From NCBI RefSeq assembly GCF_035582795.1, contig NC_134367.1:1180501-1244500 (forward strand): a DNA stretch of 64,000 bases, in the 5' to 3' direction. Origin of the DNA: Mycteria americana (Eukaryota > Chordata > Aves > Ciconiiformes > Ciconiidae). The stretch's first letter is position 1. The number at the start of each line of letters is the position of its first letter. Below are positions 12,201 through 23,800 of this stretch, piece by piece. A program made the position numbers and the translations under genes. The notes under the pieces are model-generated. The model ran no database searches and had not been told where the DNA came from. It worked only from the letters and a program-made list of their open reading frames with translations.

Positions 12201-14240
12201 GGGGACTCAGCAGAGTGGCCGAGAGGTGCAGGATATACATCCCGTGCCCTAATTCCCCTCTCCATGCCCTTTGCTCGGCAGAAGGGTGGACATGGCTGGT
12301 GGTCGTGGGGGTTTCAGCCCCAGTGCAACCCTCCTGCAGTTCGCACCGTGTGCCCAGCGCCCTTCGGACCGACGCCATCGTGCCTGGGACCTCTTTGTGG
12401 TTGGGAAAGCTCTGCCTTCCTCCACCGGCACACGGGCACGGGTGCTGTGGCAGGGGGGGTCTCAGGGGCCCCGCGCTGCTGCTCCTTCCCGCAGCGCTCT
12501 GCACCCAGCGCTGCAGTGACCCCTCCGGTGACCATCAGTGCCAGCCCACCCGCTGCCATTTCTACTGAAAATAGCAAGAATTGCTCTAAATAAAGGTGTG
12601 CGACGGACGGTGCTGCTGGGGCAGGAACAAGGCTCTCCCGGCTGTGAAACTGTGGGTGTGAAACAGCCCCAGGAGCCGTTTTGCTCCCCAAGCAAAGAGG
12701 TTGCTCTGCATCCCACAGCTCCTTGGGGCACGGCCGTCCCCCCATTCAGTGGGACATTGCGGTGGGCACGGGCTCTGCTCCACCGCAGACCTACCCGAGC
12801 TGGCTGCAGAGGGTCTGAAACCCTCGGGCTGTGGCACTGACGCAGGCTCCCTGAATTTTGGGGGAGCTTGGCTTTGGCCAGGCCACCTTTAACCGTGGGT
12901 GAGCAGCCACCGTGACGCTGGGCCGGGGAACCTCAGAGCAGCATGTGGGACACGGGGTGACAGCAGAGACAGGGGCTCTGGCACTGAAGCCGTCCTGGGA
13001 GCAGTGGAGGGGGCTGCAGGCTGGTGGCAAAGCCTTGAGCAGAACCCAGGAGACCTGCGGGCTCTGCCCGTGCCCTGGGCCACGCGCTTTCCCTCTGGGC
13101 TAAAGCGTAGGTGTATTTAAGCGATGCCTCATCCTTTATCAGCCGTCTCGACAGCTTCCTCTAAGAGGATTGTTGCGGTAGGTGTAATATACTTAAGGGA
13201 TTGTTAAGAACAATAGCGTTTTGGCAGCATACCGCGTGCCGGCGGTGCAGGCTGCTGTCACGGTCCGTTTGGACCTCTCAGATTTACAGGACAATGTGCT
13301 CTGTAACTTAAACTTTATTTTATGAGCTTATTAGGAAAGAAAACAAACAAACAAGGGCTCGATCCCCTTTGTACAGACTAGGCTAACACGTGAATTCACT
13401 AATTCATCACTTATTTGGGGGGGGGTAGAAGGGGAAGGGCTGTACCTGCTGTTGGCACCATGGCTGCCTGCCCACCCATATTTATCCAGCCGTGGCCCCC
13501 TCCATCCCCCCCGCCAGTGCACGGTGCCCCGACGCTGCGGGGATGGGTGCAGTCCCGCTCAGCAGCTCCTCGCACGTCGCTCCACTCGCTGCCTGTGGGT
13601 TGGCATCGCCCTCCCAAAACACGGGGACCCTTGCACCCTCCCCAGGGTCCTCTGGGGAAGGGGCTACCCCCCCCTAGGGCACCCAAAATCTGTGTGCTGC
13701 AATCTGGTCTGGCTGCCCGTGGCACAGGAGCCAGCCGCGCGGCACGCTCGCCCACCTTTGGATTCGTTGGTGTGTGTCCAGGACAGCGGGTCCAAGTGCT
13801 GATAAGACCTGGGGCTGCAGAAACGCCGCGGGCAGGCGCTGAGTAAATCCTGCTGTGGGCAAATGACGTACGCCGATGGGGGAGATGGAGCTCGGTCCTG
13901 CCCCGTGCAGAGATGTTTGCAGCTCTGGGGGAGGCAGAAAGCAAATCCTGCGTCCTCCCGTCACGCTGGTGAGGGAGGACAAACCTCTCTCTGGTAACTA
14001 CTTGATGTTGCTCCAAAACCAGGGTCAAACGCGCAGCTCCAGAGCCTTGTGCCTCCTGTGCCACATGTCCTGTGGGACATGGGTGGTGTGCAGGTGCCGG
14101 AGAGGGACCGATCCGCACCCAGCTCCTGAATTTGCCCAATTTTGGGAGTCATTTGGTGCGCAGCTGAATCAGGAACAGCATCTGATAGGCGGGAGCTGGG
14201 TGAGGCTGGGGAGGTGATGTGAGCAGCCATAAAGGTGACC
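6216..14240. other. Intergenic, no gene recognised
   Basis: No frame here resembles a known protein on either strand. The section around 9.6-13.1 kb is GC-rich and full of fortuitous open frames with low-complexity composition. T-rich runs occur at 8381-8417. AATAAA at about 12588-12593 and a TTTATT at about 13315 might mark ends of unknown non-coding transcripts. In mammals DRC1 lies between SELENOI and OTOF, but I see no DRC1-like coiled-coil exon here. Confidence 0.5.
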
Positions 14241-14439
14241 TGGTTGGAAGGGGAAAATCCCTGAACAGAAGAAAATGTCTGCTGAAATAGCGACAGAGAA
14301 GATGCCTGCCAGCCTGGGCACTGCCAGCCTGGGAGCTCGGGCTGGGAGCCAGGAGCATCCTTGGGAAGCACAGCTGGGTAGCGAGAAACCGGAGACAACC
14401 TGAGACACCACCGATGAGCGCAAAACCAAGGAACTGTGA

Positions 14440-14665
14440 GAGCAACTTATGGCCTGAAAAGGTGAAAAATAGTCTGGAAAAAGGGGGAAACATCCTGAGA
14501 AAGTAAGAATTGGTAACTGCCACTGGCTGTTCCAGCTGCAAGAGCAGGAAAACAGTCTGGAAAAATAAAAATTGGTCAGAGAGAACAGAAAACATCATCA
14601 TCGGTTGGCTGTTCCGGGTGAAAAATAGAAATTAACAGCATATATTGGCTGCTCGAAGTGCTGGT
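14440..14665 (+). repeat. Degenerate short tandem repeat block
   Basis: The phrase TCTGGAAAAA followed by an AT-rich stretch and then TGGCTGTTCC recurs at about 14474-14535 and 14553-14612. A third, shorter TTGGCTGCTC version follows at about 14645. The units are roughly 75-100 bp and heavily diverged. Origin unknown; an old LTR fragment is possible. Confidence 0.45.
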
Positions 14666-15099
14666 GTCCTACGCCCTCTTATGTCTCTATGATATAAAAA
14701 TGACTTAATTCTTACCCAAATGGAGCTTCTCTCCCTGAGAACTTCCCACGCCGCACAGCCTTTTCCTTTTCCTAAACGCGTCTGCACGAACTTTCTATGA
14801 GATCTTGGACCCTCGCCGGGGACCCCTGGGTGACTCCAAACTCCGTGCCGTGGATCATCTTTGAAGTGAGACTCCGTTATTTCAGCGGTCCCCTTCTGGG
14901 CCCCATGCTGGGGCTGGTTTGGTTTGTCCTGCCGCTTCTGGGACGGTTGGGTCCCCTTCTGGCATCCATCTAATGCGCTTGATATCGCAAACGTACATAT
15001 ATATGCATATAAGTAATCTATCATAAGTATAGCCAGTGTTATATTATTTAAAGTTTGCTTCACTAGTGATAAGATTGTAGTCATCCGTAATATTACATA

Positions 15100-15212
15100 T
15101 ATTTGATTGCTGCTGTTATTGATGGCTGCTATTATTGATTGTTGCTATTAATTGATTGTTGCTATAATTAATTACTGCTATACTATTGATTGCTGATAAT
15201 AATTTGTAATGG
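15100..15212 (+). repeat. AT-rich minisatellite
   Basis: Imperfect repeats of about 15 bp built on ATTGATTGTTGCTAT run through this stretch with small insertions. It sits just left of the CR1 tail and may have grown from that element's flank. Confidence 0.6.
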
Positions 15213-15225
15213 CTTGATACAGATA

Positions 15226-15325
15226 TATTCATAGAATCATAGATTCATTTAGCTTGGGAAAGACCTTTAAGATCATCGAGTCCAATCGTAAACCTAACGC
15301 TGCCAAGTCCACCACTAAACATCGG
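15226..15325 (-). mobile_element. CR1 LINE 3'-end fragment
   Basis: ATCATAGATTCAT, then a GGGAAAGACCTTTAAGATCA stretch and GAGTCCAA are the reverse complement of the conserved CR1 3' tail, whose end is a short ATTCTATG-type repeat. The element lies on the minus strand and is cut off a few bases into the CCACCACTAAAC segment, so only about 100 bp of 3' UTR remain and no reverse transcriptase. This is the typical 5'-truncated form of CR1 in birds. Confidence 0.88.
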
Positions 15326-16128
15326 TACACTTGCGAGAAGTGATTTTTGTGGTATTTGTGGCAGTGTAATAAAGAAGAGCAATTTAGAGCTCAAGCTTCC
15401 GTGTCCCTGTGTATTAGGGGATCCTACGGACCCATGGTCACGATTTCTACACCCCTGCAGGCCAGGGAGCCCTTTAGGTCGTGACGTGGGGTCAGGCTGG
15501 GTTTGGGGTCCTGCAGCGGCAGCGGGGCACGCTCAGCGGGGCATGTCCTGTGTCTCTCTGAGGACATCTCTCCTTGAAACAGCTCCTGCGGAGCACGGTC
15601 AGGTGCGTCCTCGGTGCAGGAGCCCAGCAGCTGTGCCAGGAGGGGCTGTGGAGGGCCTCCATGTCCCCGGCTGCTGCTTTGCTCGTGGTTTGCGCGGGCT
15701 GACAGCTTGTCCTTGCAAAACTTGTTCCTTTGCTGCACTTTTCCTGCTCCCTCTGGCCACGCTTGCCCAGCCTGAGCCCTCATTGCTGCATTGCTCATGA
15801 CCCGTGCACACCCACGGTGCAATGGGTGATTGGCAATGATAAAGGCAAAGCTTGGCTCACGGTGATGGGCGCACCGGTTCCGCCACCTCCAAAAGAGCGT
15901 GGCTGCTGCAGAAAGCAGCTCGGGACCGACCGGTGCAAGCCTGGGCGGCAGCGTGTGCTGGGGGGGGGCTACACCACTGCAAACGCCCGCTCGTGGACTC
16001 GGCTGTTGCTGAGGAGCGGAGACGCTGCCAGAGGAAATTTCACCTCTTCGGGAACCACTCAGATGCTGGGAGATGACAAAAGTGCCCTGAAGGGTTTTTG
16101 CTTGATCTGTCCGGATCCTGTAAACAGG

Positions 16129-16225
16129 GGCTGGTGCAGGCTGAAGACCAGAGCATGGGGGAGCGTTGAGGGAGAGCGGGGCTGGCTGGGGACAGCAGAG
16201 AGCTCGGCACCTGCCAGCATGGCGG
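16129..16225 (+). pseudogene. Decayed fragment of gene X (C-terminal part)
   Basis: The translation reads WCRLKTRAWGSVE, then AESSAP. It lines up with WCKLKTRVQSSVG and AESSAP near the end of the X protein. The DNA match runs from about 16129 to 16225 with many differences, far more than between the array copies. It therefore looks like an older, degraded X copy just outside the present array, and nothing else of the gene is recognisable around it. Confidence 0.65.
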
Positions 16226-16404
16226 GAGGGGACTGGCTGCTGCCACCCGCTCTCCCTCGATGGGCTCACCCTATGCGACTCGTGCTGCTGGGCTGGGCTT
16301 GGCCCATGTCCCCAAGACCCACCTGACCCAGAGCATCCCAGAGCTGGTAGGGCTGGCTCTGGGGAGCTGGGAGATCACCCAGTTGGTCAGAAGACCGAGA
16401 GAGG

Positions 16405-17526
16405 ATGCTGGGTCTCGCCTGTCCCACAGCAGCCCCCGGTATTTCCCCCTGCAGGTGGGGGAAGCCCCATGGAGGAGAATGGCGGGAAAGCAGCTGCAGA
16501 GGGGAAGCAGCTTCTGCAAGGGAGCTCCCCCAGGAGACTGGAGACGTGGATCAAGGTGGAAATGTCCATGCTGACACCAGCTCAGAGCTCCTCAGGAACC
16601 AGCCCTCCATCACCAACATGGAGGAGCTCACCCGATCCCTCATGGAGTCCCTGGACGTCACCCAAATCTGCCTCGACCTGCTGGGAAAGCTGAAGGAGAC
16701 TCAGCCTAGCGCTGCTCCAGTCCTGTGCAGAGACGTGAGGAAAGAATACCTCATCTGCCCGCAGTGCCGTCGATGCCTCGTGGGCAGCTGCCCGCACTAC
16801 AGCGAGCCCATGGCAGAACAGGACCTGCCCATGCTGGCGGCCTTCCTCCACACCGTGGACATCCTGGTGCACGAGGAGGACCTGCAGCTGGAAGTGGGGC
16901 TGGGCTTTGAGCTGGCCATGGGTGGGGAGCCGGGCTACGTGTGGGAGATAACCCAGCAGCTCCCCGAAATAGCCCCGGAGAGATGCTGCGAGGACTGCAA
17001 GGCGCCTCTGCCCAGGAGCCCTGGGGAGAGCGAGGGCTCGCAGCCATTCTTCCCCGTCCTCGGGGCCCAGGGAACAGCGACAGGAGCGATGAGAGCGGCC
17101 AGGCAGGACGCAAGGGCTCCTCCTGCAAGGCAGGCGGGGACCCAAGGCCGCGACAGCAGCGGTGCAGAGCTGCCGCCAGCTGGGCAGGGGGAGTCTGTCC
17201 CCAGCCTGGCCCCCACGCAGCCCCTGCCCCCATGGGCACAGCCCCCCTCCCCGACGGCCCTGGACCGGCTGCGCAGAGTTGGGATGAAGCCCCTGCCCTG
17301 GGTGGGGTACAAGGGCCTGGGGCAGGGGCTCGGTCTGCAGCGCATCTCCCAGGCCTGGTGCAAACTGAAGACCAGGGTGCAGAGCAGCGTCGGGGCCAAG
17401 TGGGACTGGCTGTGGGAAGCGGAGAGCTCGGCACCCGACGGCACCAGGGGAGAGGACCGGACGCTGCCGTTCGATCTGCGCTTTAAGGCCGAAGCGCTCT
17501 TCCGCGCCATGGCGATGGAGGCGTAA
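16405..17526 (+). pseudogene. Gene X copy 1, last coding exon only
   Basis: The frame is open from 16405 to the TAA at 17524-17526 and matches the C-terminal 373 codons or so of X with few changes (for example ICPQC for VCPQC). The exon-5 splice acceptor and exons 1-4 present in the other copies are absent; upstream sequence stops matching near 16380. It would need another promoter and start to be made, so it is read as a 5'-truncated edge copy. An internal methionine at 16405-16407 could in principle start a shorter protein with the Cys cluster. Confidence 0.75.
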
Positions 17527-18791
17527 GGAGCACCGGCAAGAAAAGGTGGGCGTGGGAGGAGCGTGGGCAGGGCGAGCACAGCATGGGAGGACGGGGACGG
17601 GACTGGGCTGTCTTGTGCAGCCGTCGAAGCTGTGTTGTTGGGGAGGTGTTTCTGTAGGAGGAGATAGCGTGGTCTGGGAGCGTTGGGGTGACGGTGAGAG
17701 ATGTGATGGCCTCTCGTTGATTTTTGTGTTGGACGGGGCTGTTAAACAGGAGCGGGACTGGCACCACATTCCCCGCGAGGTGTGGTCCCTTTGGCCCCCG
17801 TGGAGGTGTTCCCGCAGATAGCCACGTGGCTTCTGTGTGCACTGAGCCAGCTGACCACCAAGCTGCTCGGCTGCCCCTCTCTGTGGGGCCAGAGGCTGTT
17901 GGTTTTTTGGCGGATGGTCATGGCAGCTAGGAGAGGCCCCCCATTGCCCTCCCCCACTGCCCTCCACCAGCAAGGGGCCCCTGCTGGGCTCTGCTGGGAT
18001 GGGCACTTGGGGCCTGTGGGGGTCCTGGCAGCGGGCAGATGTCCCTGGCTAAGCCGGTGCTTCCCGTGCACACACGGGACTGCTGGGAGGGAAAGCACGC
18101 GGAGGGGCAGGATGGGGCCCAGAGGCAGAGAGAGGTGCAGGACCCTGGTGCGTGGAAGAGGCCGAGGGAGGTGTGTGTCCTGCGGGGCTTGTGGAGGGCA
18201 AGGGGAAATGCCAGGGATGCCCAGGAGGTGCCCGCTGCTCACACAGCCCGAAGCCCCTTTGCTCAGAGACTCCCTTTGGGCCCCAGGGCCCTGCTCTGCC
18301 CCCAGCCTGGGCCTCTGTGGGGCCTCCCAGCCCCGGGGATTCCTGCTCGCGGACAAGTGGAGCTCTGGGGTCCCTCCTCATCTCCTTTCTCTCTCCTAGG
18401 GTGGCCAAGAAGAGACTACCAGGCAGGACCACCCCTAGTGCAGCCTGCAGACGATGGGGAGAAGTGACTTCCCTGCCCAGCAGCAGCCCCTCTTGGACCC
18501 TGTCGTCCCCAGGACGTCGCTGTCTGCCTGCTGCCATCCTGCCCAGAGGGAAGGCAGGGCCATGCCTGTTTTGGTCCCTGTGCAGCTGAGGGACCAGGTG
18601 GCCACGCAGGGCACGGGAACTGGGGAGAGGCAGCGGGAAAAGAGGCTGCGACTGGGAAGCAGTGGGGCAGACGGAGGGAAGGAGGAAAGTGCTCGCCTTG
18701 AAGAGCAGCCAGCGACGAGTGGTCTCCCCACTAATGCAAGACTTCGGCAGAGAACCCAGAAGTGAAAGCCGATTTTTATTGACTGATTAAA
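17527..18791 (+). other. Gene X 3' region, unit 1
   Basis: This follows the X stop. The last codons overlap a good splice donor (GGC before GTAAGG), and a strong acceptor with a pyrimidine tract ends at 18399. A spliced form could therefore skip the TAA and continue into an exon from 18400. A second acceptor-like site, CCCGCAG, lies near 17817. ATTAAA at 18786-18791 is a plausible polyadenylation signal for X. Whether these are 3' UTR or coding exons cannot be settled from sequence. Confidence 0.5.
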
Positions 18792-19797
18792 ACAGCAATA
18801 TCCTAAAAACATCCCCAAGATCTCCTCAATTATTCAGTGAGGGTCTTGCACACTTGAAGCTGAGAAATGTGGCTTTCCAGCAGCTCAGTATTGCAGTGAG
18901 CTGAGAAAAGAGCTCTTCCCTAATATACACGGCAAGAAAGACTCCAGCCGCAATACTTATCAATCCAAACAAAATAAACCGAGAATCAAGAAGACCACAG
19001 GGAGCTCACACTGTGCCAGAGAACCTGGCTCCCTGTGAGCCCCTGGGGATGTCCAGCCATCGTCACCTCTGGGTCGGTAACCTTAGGAAGATGTTAGAGC
19101 TGCTGAACTCTTCCCTGCCTCTGCCAGAGCCATGGGGAAGGAAAGGCAGGGCTCTCTGCAGGGCCTGGGCGGCTGCTGGGGGACAGTGCCTGGTGTCCCC
19201 AGTGGTGCGATGGACCCCTGCAGCGGGGGGCAGTGACCTCCAGAGCTATGAGTGGAGCAAGGACAGTGCTGGCAAGGGGGGACAGGCGTTGGGGCCACTC
19301 TGTGCCGTCCCCACAGTGGTGGGGCTGGTGTGTCTCCAGTTGTCCCAGGTCCCCACTTCATCCTTGTTTCTGAATGTCCCTCCACGGAGCCTTTCGGGAC
19401 GGCTGCACGGCTCCAGCAATGCAGCCCCAGCTCTTGCTCCCCTTCCCCTGGGGCCGGGGGCTGAGCTCCCCAGGAGGGCACCTGCCATGGCCACAGTGGG
19501 CAAAGGGCTCTGAGACTCCCAGCCTGGGTGCCCCACAGTAGCCAGCTGGGCACCTCTACGAGCCCCGCTGAGGGATGCACAGCCTCGGGATGGACGCCAC
19601 CCTCCGACCCCATTTCTCTGGGACTAAAGCCATGAATGGGACCCACAGAGGAGGAAGGCAAAAGAGGAGGCCCAGCAGCAGGAGCAGCAGGGAGGAGATG
19701 TTCCCCGAAGCTGCTGAGAGGCTGCAGCGAGGAGAAAGGTACGGGGCTGGGGAAGGTCGTGGCGCGGGGCTGGGGACATGAGGGAGGCTCCCGTGCT
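18792..19797. other. Spacer between X 3' end and OTOF exon copy
   Basis: No coding exon is recognised. Read on the minus strand it corresponds to the 3' UTR of OTOF: the genuine gene has the same stretch at 55271-56276, and AATAAA on the minus strand lies at 18775-18780 just left of it. The part from about 19190 to 19540 is paralogous to 20563-20862, next to X'. Equivalent spacers lie at 30955-31960 and 43118-44123. Confidence 0.55.
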
Positions 19798-20027
19798 TCA
19801 CGGTCCCAGCAGCTTCTTGACCATGTAGCCTGGCATGCTGTAGAGGAAGAGGGCGATCATGATGAGGAGCAACAGGGCCAGCACGATTTTGATGATGAGC
19901 CACTTGTAGCGCGTGCAGATGAGGTATTTGATGGACTTGAGCGGGTTGAGGAACCAGATAAAGGACGTGTCCGGGCGGCTGCAGGGGAAGCAAATACCCA
20001 TTGTTAATGCCATGGCCATAGAGAAGG
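19798..20027 (-). pseudogene. OTOF terminal-exon copy, unit 1
   Basis: The exon 19798-19978 matches the genuine OTOF terminal exon (56277-56457). The CTGCAG acceptor is kept and the frame is open for 59 codons, from [15 protein letters not shown] through the membrane anchor ([17 protein letters not shown]) to the stop. Its last residue reads P where the genuine exon has A. About 49 bp of OTOF intron follow before an abrupt join to X' sequence at 20027/20028. It lies downstream of OTOF in OTOF's own direction, so it could serve as a distal alternative last exon, or it may be an inert passenger. Confidence 0.9.
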
Positions 20028-20862
20028 ACACACAGCCCGAAGCCCCTTTGCTCAGAGACCCCGTTTGGGCCCTAGGGCCCGCTCTGCCCCCAGCCTGGGC
20101 CTCTGCGGGGCCTCCCAGCCCCGGGGGTTCCTGCTCGCGGACAAGTGGAGCTCTGGGGTCCCTCCTCATCTCCTTTCTCTCTCCTAGGATGGGCAAGAAG
20201 AGACTACCAGGCAGGACCACCCCTAGTGCAGCCTGCAGACGACGGGGAGAAGTGGCCAGGGCTTCCCTGCCCAGCAGCAGCCCCTCAGTCCTGCTGGCGG
20301 CTGCCCCAAGACCTGCCGAAATACCAGGCGAGGTCCTGCCAGCCTCCCCGGCAGCTGCACCCTGCATGGGACACGTGTCTGTTCTGGGGCCAGCCAGACC
20401 CAGCGAGACGGCCACGTGGACCTCAGCAAGGAAGTCCACGAGCAGCTCTGTGCGCTCCTCCCAGCAACACCAGACCTTGGCGGAGAACTCGGCAGTGAAA
20501 CTAAGCCTGTATTGGAATAAAACTGCAGCATCCTTAAAACATTCCCGAGAGCTCTTCAGTTATTGAATGAATGGGGGGGGCAGCGACCTCCAGGGCTACG
20601 AGGGTGTCGGGGACAGTGCTGGCAGGGGGCACAGGCATTGGGGCCACTCTGTGCCTCGTCCCCACCCTTGCAGGGCTGCTGCGTCCCCAGCTGCTCCATC
20701 CCAGGCCCCCGCTTCATCCTTGTTTCTGAGTGTCCCTCCAAGGAGCCTTTCGGGAGCGCTGCCACGGCTCCAGCGATGCAGCCCCAGCTCTTGCTCCCCT
20801 TCCCCTGGGGCTGGGGGCTGAGCTCCCCAGGAGGGCACCTGCCATGGTCCCCATGGGCAAAG
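20028..20862 (+). pseudogene. X': second, diverged X 3' end, unit 1
   Basis: From 20028 the sequence repeats the X 3' region found at 18241-18480, including the intron end, the acceptor and the exon start (GGGCAAGAAGAGACTACC against GGCCAAGAAGAGACTACC). Further on it parallels the X tail to an AATAAA at 20516-20521. After that, 20563-20862 parallels 19190-19540. It is the remains of another X gene's 3' end, joined to the OTOF piece by recombination and cut off on the right by the ERV insertion. Confidence 0.75.
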
Positions 20863-23800
20863 TGTTATCCCACAAGTGTAAGGTCGTTTACCCGGTGTGG
20901 AAGATGCCAATATACACACAGGGCAGAGGTATTTTATTTCATGTGTGTGCAGCGATGGGTGCTAGATGGTAGCCCCACAAAGCTAGCACAAAGTTCATCA
21001 TGCAAGTACAGTATTTATATAATCTAGTGTTGTGAATGAGTGATTTAGGTCGCTCAAAAAAAAATCACCGTCAAAGGTACTAGCAAAAGTGGTTTTAACG
21101 TGATTTACAAAAGTGCGACTTAACAAAGTTCAATGGCAAGGTTCACTCTATTAATTACTGCATGGAAGAAACATACACAGGAAAATTGGGTTACACTCGA
21201 CTTAAAGTGATGCACAGAGAGACTGAGGATACAAAGGGTACAGAGGAGCCTCCTGTTGAGTCATGAGGTTCAGAATAGACCCCCTTGCTTTCTAAACTCC
21301 TGATGGAGCTTAGGTGCGGCTAGGTCCAATCTTAGTCTCAGACTTGGACAACGGTTTATGTCTAAGGGATTATGTATGGAAGACTTATCAAATCAGCATG
21401 CAGTCAAAGTCACCAAGACAGAATCAAAGTTACCATACTACAAGGTTATGTGTGATATCGGTCGCTTACCAAAGATCTGCTGTTGGTAAAAGGTCTCCCT
21501 GCCTCGAGGAGCAACCTTGAGAGGTGTCCCAGCTCAAGGGGAGATCACCGCTATACAGCCACACTGCCTAGCAGGGAGAGCGCAAAGAAGGCTCACTTTG
21601 GCTGTCATATTTATAGAGAAAGTGGTTGGCTCGTAGTTGGATTACATGCGATAGGGACGATATGCATGAGACTCCTTGTACCCACAACTTTCTTTGCTCC
21701 TTGATAAATGGTTCTTGGAAAAGCCACCCGCTATTCATGCGTTAACTGCATGATCGGTGTTCCAAGCTCATATGCATCGATGCTCACTGTGTCACTCTGC
21801 TCCTTTGTGGGTTTTCAGAGAACAGATCGGGACCAGAGGAGTTCTTGGCCTGGTCACAGCTCAGGCCTTTACCTCCTTTGGAGCCTGTACCAAACTACTG
21901 CTAGTTTGGTTAAGAGGTTGAGTGTATCCGTCACATCTAGGTATGCATATGCATAAGTAAGTACACAAAGCAGTTTTCTATTGGTCTACAGTTCTCTTAT
22001 TTCAACTTAAAGCTACAGTGCTACTTCAATATTCTGCGCATGCCCAAAGGTGGGGGGTCTCTGCTTGGGCCGGGGTCTCCAGCTCGAGGGCTCTGACTTT
22101 TAGTATTATCATGAGGACAGTTCGCGTGAGGGTGCTTCTTATCACACTTCTACTAGCAGTTTCAGATGGTTCCCAAAACATCTTCATTAGCTTACATATT
22201 TCTCCAGGAGGTGCTTTACTCCCAAGGACAGTAATTCTTGTTTAGACGTTCTGTGTTCCAGTCTGAATCCCCCTTATCAACTTTACCTACGTCCTGGCCT
22301 TCCACCAGCTCCTGATAGACTACAGTTGCCCCCTTTGAGACTATGAGACTTTTCTTCATAGTCCTCATCTGTCTCATTACTAGTTCTCATGAATAGTATA
22401 TTCTTTCCAGTAGTAACTTGTACAATTAGTCGTCTAACACATTTTAAGGCACAACTAGCAACAATGCAGATGATTATCATGATGAGTACAATTATAATCA
22501 TCGTTTGAAGTAAACTTGCCAACCATCCAGTTAGGGAGAATCCAAAACTTTGTAATATTTTGCGTAGAGGCTTGACTATCTCCCCTTGATTTTGCCACTT
22601 ATTTTATTTCATCTATCTGTTGATCAGTTGTTGAGTTATATTGGGGATACGGATGCAACAATCTTTGGTTTTCAGGTCCGGGTACCCACATACTCCGTGT
22701 TCATGGAATAACATGAGATCTAAGGTTAGCCTCTTCTGCAACGTCATCTTTGAAGTTTGCTGTCATGGAGTGTTTAAATCTTGTAATCCTGCTCTAGCTG
22801 CCTTAGCTAATAGTAGTACTTGTCCTGTCAGATGGTCCAGCCGCATTCGACTCTGAAAGGAGGTAATTTGGAGACTGAAGAAAGCTTCGGTTTAAACCTA
22901 AAGTTAAAATTCTCCACTCGAGGGGATCGGCTGCAGATTTAGGTAATTTAGGCCATTATACTGCTGGCATTATGGATTCTTCCAAAGGATCAACAAGTTT
23001 CAAGACCAGATTTCTGTTACAAAAAGTAAATGCTAAGTTTATCAATGTCACAGATACAATTTTCATTGTAACCATGCTAAATGAATAACGCTTTCTGAGA
23101 GTGTCCTAGGAGTAATTGCAATAGTAGTTTTCTCAGAAAAAAACCTTGATAGAATTTATTGACAGTCCCTGCTTAGTTGCAGTTTCAGTTCTCCAGTTGG
23201 CATAGAGGTCCACTTGTCCTGGGCTGGCGCGTTCTTTATTCTAATAAGGTGCCAGCCTTATTATCAAATCCAGGCGTCGATCCCATTCACCTTGGAATGT
23301 AGTTCCTTGGAATTAAAGCTCCTTCAAAGTTTCATTTCTGTAATGCTGCTTCTTTTGCTAATGGGTCTGCTTTTCGATGTCCCTTCGTGATTTCACTGTT
23401 TCCCTTCTGATGCGCTTTACAATGCATTATAGCAGCCTCCTTTGGTTGAAGGACTGTCTGTAAGAGCTTCATTAGTTCTGTTCCATATTTGATTGGAGTC
23501 CCGTGTGAACTCAATTGTCCTCTTTCTTTCCAAATTGCCCCATGTGCATGCACTACTCCGAATGCATACTTAGAATCTGTGTAAATATTGACTCGTTTTC
23601 CCTGACTAAGCTCTAAAGCTCGTGTTAGTGCAACCAATTCTGCCTTTGGAGCAGATGTATCACTAGGCAAAGATTTAGCTTCTAAGGCCCGAGTACATGT
23701 TACCACTGCCTATCCGGCTTCCCGTCTTCCTTCCAACATAAAACTGCTTCCATCAGTTAAATACCTCCAGTTCTGCATTTGGGAGGGGTTCGTCTCGCAG

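Noticed and set aside
15424-16269. 281-codon minus-strand frame left of the array
   Set aside because: It has no recognisable domain and mixed composition, and it overlaps the decayed X fragment on the other strand.
16582-18006. 474-codon open frame on the minus strand, repeated at 40908-42332
   Set aside because: It lies antisense to the last X exon in very GC-rich DNA, where stop codons are rare. It shows no splice logic and is broken into shorter frames in units 2 and 4.
19798-20439. 213-codon minus-strand frame that runs from X' antisense sequence into the OTOF membrane anchor
   Set aside because: It reads through the intact OTOF splice acceptor, and its first two-thirds are antisense to X' coding-like sequence. 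The spliced terminal exon explains the anchor better.
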